Assembly: GCA_037039685.1 (NCBI GenBank)
Contig: JAWNGF010000005.1
Coordinates: 2,356,001 to 2,420,000 of the forward strand
Direction: 5' to 3'
DNA length: 64,000 nt
Source: Ceratobasidium sp. AG-K
Lineage: Eukaryota; Basidiomycota; Agaricomycetes; Cantharellales; Ceratobasidiaceae
Shown: positions 54,519-64,000 of the stretch, piece by piece
How the letters are laid out: the number at the start of each line of letters is the position of its first letter
Numbering within the stretch: the first letter of the stretch is position 1
Made by a program: the position numbers and the translations under genes
Notes under the pieces: generated by a model
What the model saw: the letters and a program-made list of their open reading frames with translations, nothing else
Database searches by the model: none
What the model was told of the DNA's origin: nothing

Positions 54519-55514
54519 CTAGAACGAGTCATGACGAGCGTGCGACCTCTTCATGACCCGCGAATGAATACGCCCGGCTGACTCGACACATAATGAACCC
54601 GAGGGCTCGTACCCAGCACGGCACGAGTTGACGTGGCATTTGCCTTGGACGCAACTAACCTTGTCGACATGGGGAATGGTACTGCAGTCTTGACCGGCGT
54701 ATTCGCTCGAGTTGTCTCCCTCGGGTCCGACGCAACCGCCACAGGAGTCGAGGGTAGTCAAGACATTAATGCATTCGGAACCGCTCCTGCCAGACCAGAT
54801 GTTGCACTGCTTCATACCCGGGCCGGAGCACAAGGATCGGGCACGCGCGGGGTTCTGAGGGCGTCCCGATGGCTCAGGCGTGCAAGAACCGGATCCAGCA
54901 CTGGAGGTGTAACGATCTGGGCAATTCGTGCAGCTAGTATCCCCAGCAGCTGCGTAGGTTCCTGCCGGGCAGATTTCGCACTGGCCGTTTGTTTTGTACC
55001 GGTAACCTGCAGAGCACCTTGGAGTGCACGCGGTGGAGCCCTAGAGGCATGTTAGACAATAGCAGAATGTTGAGTGTGAGTACGAACAGCAGTAGAGGTG
55101 AAGCCTGTGCGACAATTGTAGCAGACGCCATTACTGGCGAATGTGTCGGCAGCGCATGGGGAACAGGCAGTATTTCGCCTGTTCGACGCCTGGCCGGCGG
55201 GGCAGACCTCGCACGCGTTGCCATTGGTGGAGCCGCTCGGGGAGATGTAGCCAACATTGCAATCACAAGAGGATGAACCCTATTCGGTAGGTGAGCTTGT
55301 GGCACGAGGTATAGATAACTTAACACACCTCGTCGTTAGAAGATGAGCCTGCGGGACAATTCTTGCAGGGAGAAGAACCACCGATGCCAAATTGGCCAGC
55401 GGGACACTTTTTGCAGTTGCCGTTGCTGTCCAGCGCTCGACCAGGATCGCAGGTTCTATCTGCACTGACGCAAACAGCGAAGATGGCAAAAATAGCAACG
55501 CTAAGGAGGCGCAT
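54519..55514 (-). CDS. priA: PriA-like cysteine-rich secreted protein 2
   Basis: Minus strand. Exon 1 (55514 to about 55328) encodes MRLLSVAIFAIFAVCVSA, a signal peptide, then a first Cys repeat (CKKCPAGQFG, CKNCPAGSSS). Exon 2 (from about 55278) adds CEVCPAGQASN, CSPCAADTFAS and CYNCRTGFTS. After a further intron near 55080-55045 comes CEICPAGTYAAAGDTSCTNC and the priA C-terminal domain (GSECINVLTTLDSCGGCVG, DCSTIPHVDKVSCVQGKC). It has more CxxCPAG repeats than gene 1. Downstream exon joins are inferred from continuity of the cysteine pattern. Confidence 0.82.
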
Positions 55515-56094
55515 GGCTACAGACGGGTGGTACGAACGAAAGGAGTGAAGTTACAGACCGGGACCAAGGCTCAGACATCGGTTCGAAGAAAAAAACCTTT
55601 TATATATCACTGATCAAAGGTCCTGTTTGTTCCTGTCATATCAAATAACGGCTCGGTCGCTTCGATATCCCCGTATCGGATACATTTCCGAGTGACAGGA
55701 ATGGCAACTCACGCAGCAGCCAAGACAGCTGGGGCCTGGGTCTTACTATTCTTGTAAGATAAGAAAGACGCGCATCAAGGTACGTGATCGGTAGCTATCA
55801 AGTTTTGTACATGTGAATAACACTACAAACGCACGTCAAGCAAATGTCGGTCGAGCGGAAAAAAAAAACAGCAGCGGGGGCTAAAAATATACATAATATC
55901 CCTGTCTGAGTCCAGGTCATCACGGATGGCTATTGGGGGTTTTACATTGAGGGTTGTGCTGAGCATACCGCAGCCGGGCCGGATTTGGGAAGAATCTGGA
56001 GAGCAAGTCAGCGCTCAGTCAGAGATGTGGGAGAATAGCCCGATAGCAAGAAGTCCGTGCAGCAGCGATGGATAATAAACAGAGATGAAAGACT
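55515..56094. other. Intergenic
   Basis: Promoter of priA-like gene 2 and 3' flank of the next minus-strand gene. No gene seen. Confidence 0.5.
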
Positions 56095-57216
56095 TTAGAG
56101 GTCCGCGCCACTGAACATCAGAGGGCGGAGCGCGGTACCGTTGATCGGGCGAATAAATGAACGCGGGACGCGACCGCCAAAAAGTCGGCCAGGCGAAATG
56201 GAGCCGAGTAAGGGACATACCTGTGTTGTGTTCCCGGCGTCGTTGGTGCCTCGCCGGTACTGGTCACCGATTGTCTTCCAGAGTTTCGCCTGGACTGGAT
56301 CATGAACTCCACCGGGCATCGTATGCGCTGGGGGAGGGGGCAAGGCGGCAGGAAGTGGCCGACCTAGGGAATTGACAGGGACTCTGTGGCTGGGGCTACG
56401 TCGATACTGGTGGCCAATTTGAATCCATTTCATTGCTAGCTCTAGGTCCTGGATCGCCTCAGGAGTTAAGCATCCCGGGCGAGACATTGGTGGCATTGGT
56501 GGCATGGGGTGGCTAATCGGATTTCTAGCAGTAGGGGGTGATCGGTAATAGTCGCCGATCGCCTTCCAGCGCTGAGCCAGCTCAATGTCCGAAGAGTGTC
56601 CGGGTGCTGAAGGCAAAGCGTTAGGTAGAGGAGCTGGAGGTTGTGGGACTGTAAAGTTGGTTGGAATATTACTATCGGGGCGTCGACACCGATAGCCAAT
56701 TACCTTCCACATCTCAGCGTTATTTGGGGGTTGGATCGTGCTGGAGATCGAGAGCGCTGGAGGAATAGCATTGGGCAGGCTCGGCAGAGGTGGCAGGACA
56801 GCAAAGTTGGTTGAGATATTTCTATTGGGATGTCGATACTGATCGTCAACTGCCTTCCACAACCCGGCATCGTATGGATTTTGGATCGGGAAAGGAATCG
56901 AGGGTGTTACACCGGGAGGCTGGGTGGGAGGAAGGAACGAGTGGTCTGAACCCATAGTCCCATTGCTCGTGGCTTGATGGGATAGGTAACCAAAGGTTCG
57001 CAACGGTTTGGACTCTTCTGAGTCCCGGATTCTAGCGGGTTCCAGAGACCCAGGGTAAGAGGGCGGAGCGTGAAAAAGTGCTGGGACTTTGTAAATACCA
57101 GGAACGGTTCGTTGATGCTGGTTGTCGATCGCTTTCAAGGACTCGGCGTCCGGAGGGTGAGCTTCACTGGGAAAATGGGATGTCTCATCGGGAGGAGGTG
57201 ATCCTGGGAGTTGCAT
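56095..57216 (-). CDS. Proline-rich protein with seven ~48-residue W-K-x-I-G-x-x-Y-R-R repeats
   Basis: 373 residues from ATG 57216 without stops. I do not recognise a family. A motif of the form (L/W)-K-A-I-G-D-Q-Y-R-R recurs at residues about 27, 72, 120, 170, 217, 264 and 313, spacing 45-50, with the last five centred on tryptophan. Between motifs lie proline-rich linkers, often with S/N-x-x-x-N-x-x-V-P-P-L-P-x-x-L-P-x-A. No signal peptide or membrane helix. After the last repeat, GTATGT near 56220 could be a splice donor, so the final ~45 residues may differ. A divergent promoter with the WDR48 gene is possible (start-to-start 523 bp). Confidence 0.65.
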   Translation of the reverse strand: MQLPGSPPPDETSHFPSEAHPPDAESLKAIDNQHQRTVPGIYKVPALFHAPPSYPGSLEPARIRDSEESKPLRTFGYLSHQATSNGTMGSDHSFLPPTQPPGVTPSIPFPIQNPYDAGLWKAVDDQYRHPNRNISTNFAVLPPLPSLPNAIPPALSISSTIQPPNNAEMWKVIGYRCRRPDSNIPTNFTVPQPPAPLPNALPSAPGHSSDIELAQRWKAIGDYYRSPPTARNPISHPMPPMPPMSRPGCLTPEAIQDLELAMKWIQIGHQYRRSPSHRVPVNSLGRPLPAALPPPPAHTMPGGVHDPVQAKLWKTIGDQYRRGTNDAGNTTQVCPLLGSISPGRLFGGRVPRSFIRPINGTALRPLMFSGADL

Positions 57217-57738
57217 TGCGATATTTGGAGATATGCGATAGTAGTATGTGGTGACGAAGGTAAGAGACGATGAGCGCCATAGCGCTAATTATAATGAGAA
57301 ACTCGATTGGAACTGTGCAGTCATGTGAAGCCAAGCACAAACAAACATATATAACCCATTTCCGGGCGGTCTCATCTCTATTTGTGAGTTATCAAGTCCC
57401 TGTATCGCATCAAATATCGGACTGAACCCCGCGTAACAGAAATATACCGCTTGACCGCTCGGGTTAGTTAGGTTTTCCGTCTTTGCAACAAGGGTTGTTC
57501 GGTGCCTATACAATTTAAGATACCCAATAGCAGCCTCTTTTGGGAATACTTTAGATATGTGTTTCCAAAGGCTCTGACCATGGTGAGGTCACTGAGCCTG
57601 ACACACGAGTATCGCGCCCTTAGCTTACTTCGATGCTGTGGCAAGGCGCAACTGGGACAATTTGTTTATCGCCGATTCATTTGATGGCTATTTGTCATTG
57701 TGGACGAATCGATCACAGCGACCTTGTGGTCGACCACC
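57217..57738. other. Divergent promoter region
   Basis: Separates the minus-strand repeat-protein gene from the plus-strand WDR48 gene. No gene or clear element. Confidence 0.5.
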
Positions 57739-60700
57739 ATGCCCGCCCGACGTATCTCTTATGTGATTCCAGCACCTCAAGATCCGCCACCACAACTCTC
57801 ACTCCCTCCTGTCGGAGCTCCTCGCAATGGGCAGACGGCGCCTATTCTTATTCCTCTTGATTCACAAAGCGACGGTCGCGAGCCGGCTCGTATCGCTCCC
57901 AGGCCGTCACACCCACAACACAGACTTCCGGTATCGGCGCTTGCAATCGACAAGAGCACACAACTACTAGATCGACATGCACCTGAAGGAATTTTATATA
58001 CGAGCGGTCGAGATGGATTGGTGGCCGCTTGGGAGCTAGGCGTGCCTATGCGAAAGCGGTCGGTACGAGAAAAGGCGAGGAAACGACACTGGGAGGACCT
58101 GACAGGATGGAACGATGATGACGACGATGATGATGATAGTGACGAGGACGGGCTGGACGGAATTGTGCGACCTCCAAGGCCCAAACGATCCAAACCGCCA
58201 GTCGACGAATCCGGGTGGGCATACGAAAACAGATGGGAAGTTGCCTCTGACGAAGCCAAACCAGCTACGTTTCGCCAGTCGGTGCAACTTCATACCGACT
58301 GGATTAACGATATCGTGCTTTGCAACATGAACCAAACCGGTACGCCATCCACTTTCATGCGCGGATCTTCCAACATGTGACTCTTGTCCGTAACAACAGT
58401 CGTTTCGGCATCTTCTGATGGCACCCTGCGGACATACAATCCCCATTCGACCGGAGCACCTAACATCCTCGGCACGCACGCAGATTATGTACGCTGCTTG
58501 GCCTATGCACCTGGTCCTCGCTGGGTCGCGTCTGGTTCATTTGACCGCACAGTTAAACTCTGGGACATCTCTCGCGCTGTTGGACTCTCTAGCCAGACTT
58601 TTGAATCTGCGGCCGAACTTACTTCCCTCTCGATGGGCGATTCGGATCCCAAGGCCTCAATTTATGCCGTCGCGGCTGATCCGACTGGCTCGATCGTTGC
58701 GGCTGGCGGACCAGAGCGAGTTGTCCGAGTATGGGATCCTCGTGTTGCTGGCGGGACAACTGGCGGTGTTGGCGGAGGCGACCCTAGATGCTTGAGCACT
58801 TTACGTGGGCATACGGATAATATTCGTGCCGTGTTGATTAGTGAGGATGGGCGTTATGTGAGTGCCAAATGTTGTGTCGCTGATGCGTTCTAACGGGTGG
58901 CGAGTAGATTCTAACGGGTTCCTCGGATGGTAGGTTGCGTTGATAAGGATTATTCCCATTCTAATTTCCCCTGTTAGCCTCCATCAAATTATGGTCCCTG
59001 CCTATGCGACGATGCATCCACACATTTTCGGTCCATACAGACTCGGTCTGGGCACTACACAGCACGCACCCTCAACTCCATACGTTCTACTCGGGCGACC
59101 GTGCAGGATGGATATGCAGGTTCGACGTGACGCAGCCCGCCGGATCGACTGGGCCATCCGAAACCTTCAATCCTGCGCCGAGTGTCCGTCGAACTGCCGG
59201 CTCTCCAGGCTTTGCTAGCACCCACACCCCTCGACATTCGATCGCCGGCACCTTTAACATGATGGATAAAGCTCGAGGCAAAGATGTGGAAATGGAGTTG
59301 AGTGATGCGTTTTGCGTGGTTATTGGTCGTGCTGGCAGCGATGAAAACGTGAACGGGTGAGCCGGAATTTATTATTGCTGGACACAATGAGAGTCTAATA
59401 GATTCCCAGATACTCGACAGAACGAGGTATAGTCGCTCTTACCTCGATGGATGACACCTGGGTTTGGACTGCAAGTGGTGACTCGAGTGTGCAGCGTTGG
59501 CGAAGCGTGGGTGCATTTGCTGGGGTGACCGAGAACTGGGGCAGTCGCGCCACGAAGGAGAGCGCAGGAGCGCCCTATAAGAACGGGGCTTCTTCACCGC
59601 CTAGGATGGGTTCGCCTCCCCCTCGTATTGGCTCCCCCAGTCCCAAACCCACGTCCGTGTCGACTTCTTCCCCAGCACCGACCACGTCGATAAACAGGAA
59701 ACGCGTCTCGATTGAAGTATCCCGCGTCGAATCTTACGCCAAGGCCGAACCCGAAATTTCTCTCGTGGCTGTTCCAGCCAAAGTTCCAACTTCAATCATT
59801 CAACCGCCGAGTCCCAATATACCTGGATCCCTCCAACCTCAGCCATCAGTTCTATTGCCATATACCTCCCTCGTTCGGCTCGCCGAGCCAAATCCATTCC
59901 AACTTCAACCCCGAGACCCAGAAACCTCGACTCTCTACTCGCATTCGGGCGTATCTGTGCATCGCAATGCGCACCGAGAAGACTTGGCTATGGGATCTGG
60001 ATTCTTTGGGCTCCCTCCTTCGAATGGCAACCGTCCCCCATCATTGTACGCTGCCCCACCGCTGAACCATACCTCATCCCTTCCGTTCGTACAAACCACC
60101 TCTCCAGGGGTGGCTCCATCCCTGAACCATACCAATTCAAATCTCCCGTTGACTTCGCCCCCGCTGTCTTCTGGGCTTCCCCATCCCAGTACTCTCCCTA
60201 TTGCGTCAGATGTCTCGGACGTCACCCCTCTCTCATCCACACCCGCAGACGAGATTGCAGGAAGTCATGGTCTTGTTCGATGTGTAGTTCTTAACGACCG
60301 GGTCCACGCTCTAAGCGTTGATACTCAAGGAGAAGTTGCAATCTGGGACGTGGTACGTGGGATCTGTCGAGGCATATTCGTGCTCGATACACCCTCCAAC
60401 CTGGCCGATCATAGGCGTGGACATAAGATTAGCCCACGCGAGGCGCTGGATCTTGTACGGGACCGAATTGAAGGCGAGGCTATGACCCCCGCATGGGCAA
60501 GCGTGGACACCCGGGTGGGAGATTTGACGGTGCACTTGACCGAACCAAAATGTTTTGACGCGGAATTGTACGCGGATGAGTTGGATTGGCTCGAGTTGAG
60601 TGCGTTGAAGGACATTGGGAATGCGAGCGAACATCGATGTGAGTTGACTCGGTCGAGTTGGGGAATTTGTGCTCATTCCCGGGTTTGTAGTGAATCTTGG

Positions 60701-62520
60701 AAAATGGGTTTTGAGTAATTTATTTTCTGGTGAGTGGCTTTGGGGTTTGTTGGGTGGTATTTAATTAGGTACGTTTTGCAGAATTCGTTAAGGCGGAGCT
60801 TGCGCTCAGCTCTGAGCTCACTGCTCCTACACCGCGAGCAAGCGCCCTTGGTCTACCTCCCGCACTTGCTATACCTTCCTTGCCCTCGTGGACGAAGGGC
60901 AGGCTACAGCAGACATCGATGGCATTAACTCGATGCCTGCTTCTCCACGGCCAGCGCCCAACTCTCCTGCCTTGGCACCAGCCACTCCTCTTGCGCTTGG
61001 AAGTGAGCCAAATCGAATTCTAGGAACTGCATTTTTTTTTACTGATTTATTGCTACAATAGGTTTACCACTTGCACCTTCGAGTCCGGTTGTTGGTGTCG
61101 CTACTCGAACTCCGCGTGCCACGCACATCTCGCTCACCGGCCGACCGAATCATATTCCACTGCCTACCCGTACCCGATCTGCGTCCGAAGCTAGTCTAGG
61201 TGGATTCGGGCTTGGTTTAGGGTTAGGAACGATGAGTCCATCAGGTATGTATTCGGTCAGCAATTAGTGGGTATAGAAACTGACGAGGGCTTGGAAAGGC
61301 TCTGGTCTTGGCTCAGCCACCCTCGCCCCGATGATGACACCAGCAATCCTACCCGAGAGCAGCGCCGACCCCGAACCACCTCTTAATATCCTGTCCCCGA
61401 TCCGTGAACTACAGACCCTGGGATGCTTGCTGCAACCGTAATGACGCCTGGACAAATGAGCCCGAGCGAAAAAGGCCCTAGCACGGGGAGCACGGCAGTC
61501 GGTGGAGGAAATGATTATTTCTCTGCTGTTAAAGTTGGGAAGGAAAAAGAGGGCGTTGTCTCTCCGGGTGCTGACCCCGTCACTCCGGGTGCGAGTGGAT
61601 TAATGGGACGCCTCAAAAGTTTAGGGAAGACGGGGAAACGGGGACCGACTACGGCTGGGACGACAGGGGCGAGCGGAGCGACGAGTGAGGATGCTACAGC
61701 CGCCGAAGCAGAACCCGAGGTTGAAGAAGATAAAGATCCGGTACGTGGCTTGATTAGATTGATCTAGGATTATTCGGATTTTCCTAATGCACACTTTTAG
61801 GAACGAACCAAACATCTCAATCTCCTTTCTTCTCTACTGTCCAATCCGCTCTCACCTCCCCACCCCAATGAAGCTCCTCCGATAGCGTTCCCTCCAAATA
61901 CTTCGGTCACGATATCCGAAGCGACGCCGATGCGTCAGGTTGGATGGCTCTCTTCTCAGGTTCGGTTGGTACCCTAGGCGCAGACGTCGAGGCGCTGGAG
62001 ATGGCTATACCTGGATGGCTGCTCGAATACCTCCTGGCTGGACGGTTGAATGTGACTCAAGGGGCTGCTGCAGGGCAAAAAATGGGCTTTATGCTAGTTC
62101 CATGGAAGGGAGGAAAGGAAGTGCTTCCTGAGTTGGTTGGCAGGTAGGTCGAATTATTTTTCTCGAGGCGTTCGTTGACTTATATGCGCATGTAGCCAAT
62201 CGCGCTTGACCGCGAGTCGGTTCTTGAGAATATCCAAAGTCGTCCAATACGTGCACGATAAACTTCATATTATGTCACAAAACACGCCCGCTGCCGCTGG
62301 GGATTCAGCAGAGGAACAAAGCTCACAACACAACACTACAACGCTCTCCAGCGACAAGGAGCAGGGTTCTCAACCCCTCTCAACTTCGAGCGCCAACGAA
62401 TACGAAATACTGTGTAACGAGCAGCTGCTACATACTGGCATGACGCTCGCTGCTGTAAGGCAATATGTCTGGCGCAACTCCGGCGAGCTGGTCATGCATT
62501 ACCGCACCAGGGAGAAGTAG
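57739..62520 (+). CDS. WDR48: WDR48/UAF1 homologue, deubiquitinase-activating WD40 protein
   Basis: Partner and activator of USP1/USP12/USP46-type deubiquitinases (Duf1 in budding yeast, Bun107 in fission yeast). Eleven exons: 57739-58339, 58400-58857, 58908-58929, 58978-59356, 59410-60638, 60691-60729, 60782-61002, 61062-61244, 61299-61740, 61801-62143, 62196-62520. N-terminal WD repeats ([47 protein letters not shown]), a poly-Asp tract near 58112-58150, and a C-terminal DUF3337/SUMO-like region ([45 protein letters not shown]). Three one-base frame breaks in or next to C/G runs (near 60885, 61417, 61921) interrupt otherwise conserved coding sequence and look like assembly errors. ATG 57739 is the first in frame. 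Confidence 0.88.
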
Positions 62521-62944
62521 GGTTCAACCAAGTATTTATGTATATTGTGTTGGGCAACAGAAACTATATCCTGGAATTCAATGTAAGCGCGTGTAGATAT
62601 TTGGGAACTGTGAAGCATGTCGTTTCCCAATGCAAGGATGTTGCCAAGAATTACATCCGGAAGCTGGTTGATCCGTTCTGTAATGCTCGTTTGCTGGCCC
62701 CCTCCAGCTGCCGCACGGAATAAACTCATCGTTCCACAGCGGACTAGGATGAGACACCGAATTTTTCGTCCGTGAGAACTTTGGGATTGCCACGGTTCCC
62801 TCCCCAAGTTCCACCATGATGCTGAGTGGAAGTATAAGACCAAACTGGAGCGCCAGGATCCCGCTTGGGTTCGTCGTCACGTGACCCCGTGAAGCTCCTT
62901 TGTCACCCACCACATACGAGACTGAGGAGTTTGGAGTCTTCAAC
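62521..62944. other. Intergenic
   Basis: Between the WDR48 stop and the RPP30 start; promoter of RPP30, no gene seen. Confidence 0.5.
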
Positions 62945-64000
62945 ATGTTTATTGACTTGAATGTCCCCTTTTCTCCCTCTGGATTCGAAAATAACACACA
63001 AAATAGTGGGAAACAAAAGCAAAAGCAAAAAGCAAAAGCTGCATCCGCTAACCAAGAGGTTTCCAACACACCAAGTTTAGCCGCAGCTGATTTGGAGTCT
63101 ATTACCGCTCGTTTGGACACAATGGCTCACCGTAAGTCGGACCATACATTAAGAATGTCTGAATATACCAATTCATTGTCTAGCAAAGTCGGATACTCCA
63201 TCGTGGCATTGAATTACACACTGCACGGAAAAATTGACCCAGCAAGTCATGTAAATCCTTTGCTCGCCGTGCCTTCTCGAAAGGACCTCCTGATACTTCG
63301 ACGACTTACTATCGTTCTGGATGAGGCTTGCGAAAAAGGATTCGGTTTATCAACTCAGTACGCGACCCAATTTGCTTCCTACGATATCATTGCTCTACAG
63401 CCGACTAACGCCAATACCTTGTCCATGGCGTGCTTGACACATAGTCAACCATCGCCTACAACCGCCCATATCATTTCTATCGACGCTGCTTCTGCCAGTC
63501 CACAGCTTCCGTTTCGAATGAAACTTTCTACAATCAGGACGGCGATCCGGAACGGCGTAGTATTTGAATTATCTTACGCTGGTGCTCTGGCTTCGGACGA
63601 TTCTACCCGAAGAAACTGGTGGTCGGGTGCGCGAGAAATCGTGAGGGCTACCAAAGGGAAAGGGCTCTGTTATCTGGGGGCGCTCAAACATTGGAGAACT
63701 TGCGTGCACCGCTAGATGCGATCAACCTGTAAGCAATTTTTGAGCGAATACTTAAAAAAAAAAAAAGCGTATGAACAAATTACCATTCAGGGCTACCGTT
63801 CTAGGTCTCGATCAGAACACGGCGAGAAATGCGATGAGCGCCGATGCCAAGTCATTGATAACTCGTGCAAGTGCGTGACAATAGACTCATTTTTCATCAG
63901 CCGCGCTGATACTGGACGACCCGGCAGGCACACGGCAAACGTATCGCGCCATTTTGTCGGCTCCTACTCTTATTGAAGCCACCCTCAAATCCAGCCCTCG
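62945..64000 (+). CDS. RPP30: RNase P/MRP protein subunit RPP30, cut by window end
   Basis: Subunit of nuclear RNase P and RNase MRP (Rpp1 in yeast), with a PHP/TIM-barrel-like fold. Starts MFIDLNVPFSP; family blocks KVGYSIVALNYTLHGKI, LRRLTIVLDEACEKGFGLS, YDIIALQPTNANTLSMAC, IISIDAASASPQLPFRMK, FELSYAGALASDD and NWWSGAREIVRATKGKG. At the G-run 63662-63664 the frame breaks by one base; in the shifted frame the expected continuation (SGGAQTLENLRAPLDAINL) appears at once. Later exons start at about 63793 and, after another short intron, about 63900. The stop is beyond the window. Confidence 0.88.

Overview
The window looks like nuclear DNA of a filamentous basidiomycete. Genes carry many 45-70 nt GT-AG introns. 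Two priA-type cysteine-rich secreted proteins lie in tandem. There are NACHT-WD40 (NWD) STAND genes, and DIRS-type, chromodomain Ty3/gypsy, Ty1/copia and LINE elements. The gene content resembles Rhizoctonia/Ceratobasidiaceae (Agaricomycetes); that placement is inferred from memory of the families, not from a search.

Region 1 (1-15.8 kb) is a nest of retroelements. A DIRS-like retrotransposon (gag, RT-RNase H, tyrosine recombinase; 5067-15790) is broken twice by one Ty3/gypsy family. Gypsy copy C sits in its gag. Gypsy copy B (6951-14183, both LTRs present) sits in its RNase H. Copy C is itself broken in a third ORF by gypsy copy A (minus strand), and a solo LTR of the same family sits in the copy A pol with a perfect 5-bp target duplication. 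The gypsy family has a Tf1-like self-priming primer site, a textbook -1 frameshift signal between gag and pol, and an extra tryptophan-rich ORF3 after the chromodomain.

Region 2 (16.2-44.6 kb) is an old segmental duplication. Each half holds an NWD gene (17.6-21.1 and 31.7-35.7 kb, minus), an unrecognised small-exon gene (21.9 and 40.2 kb), and a succinyl-CoA:3-ketoacid CoA-transferase locus. The latter is a fragment at 23.7 kb and an intact 15-exon gene at 42.2-44.6 kb. The two NWD copies have complementary defects: copy 1 lacks the NACHT domain but has 14 WD repeats, while copy 2 keeps the NACHT but has two nonsense codons and 7 repeats. A young copia element (24534-29885, identical LTRs, intact 1581-codon ORF, half-tRNA primer site) split the end of a LINE. 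A second, 5'-truncated LINE has a 17-bp target duplication.

Region 3 (44.7-64 kb) is gene-dense and conserved: an LRR-like gene fragment, tRNA-Leu, UTP22/NOL6 (18S rRNA maturation), a stand-alone GTPBP1-type N-terminal domain, two priA-like genes, an unusual ~48-residue repeat protein, a WDR48/UAF1 homologue (deubiquitinase cofactor) and the RNase P/MRP subunit RPP30, which runs off the right edge. Four single-base reading-frame breaks in WDR48 and RPP30 all fall in or next to C/G runs and look like assembly errors.
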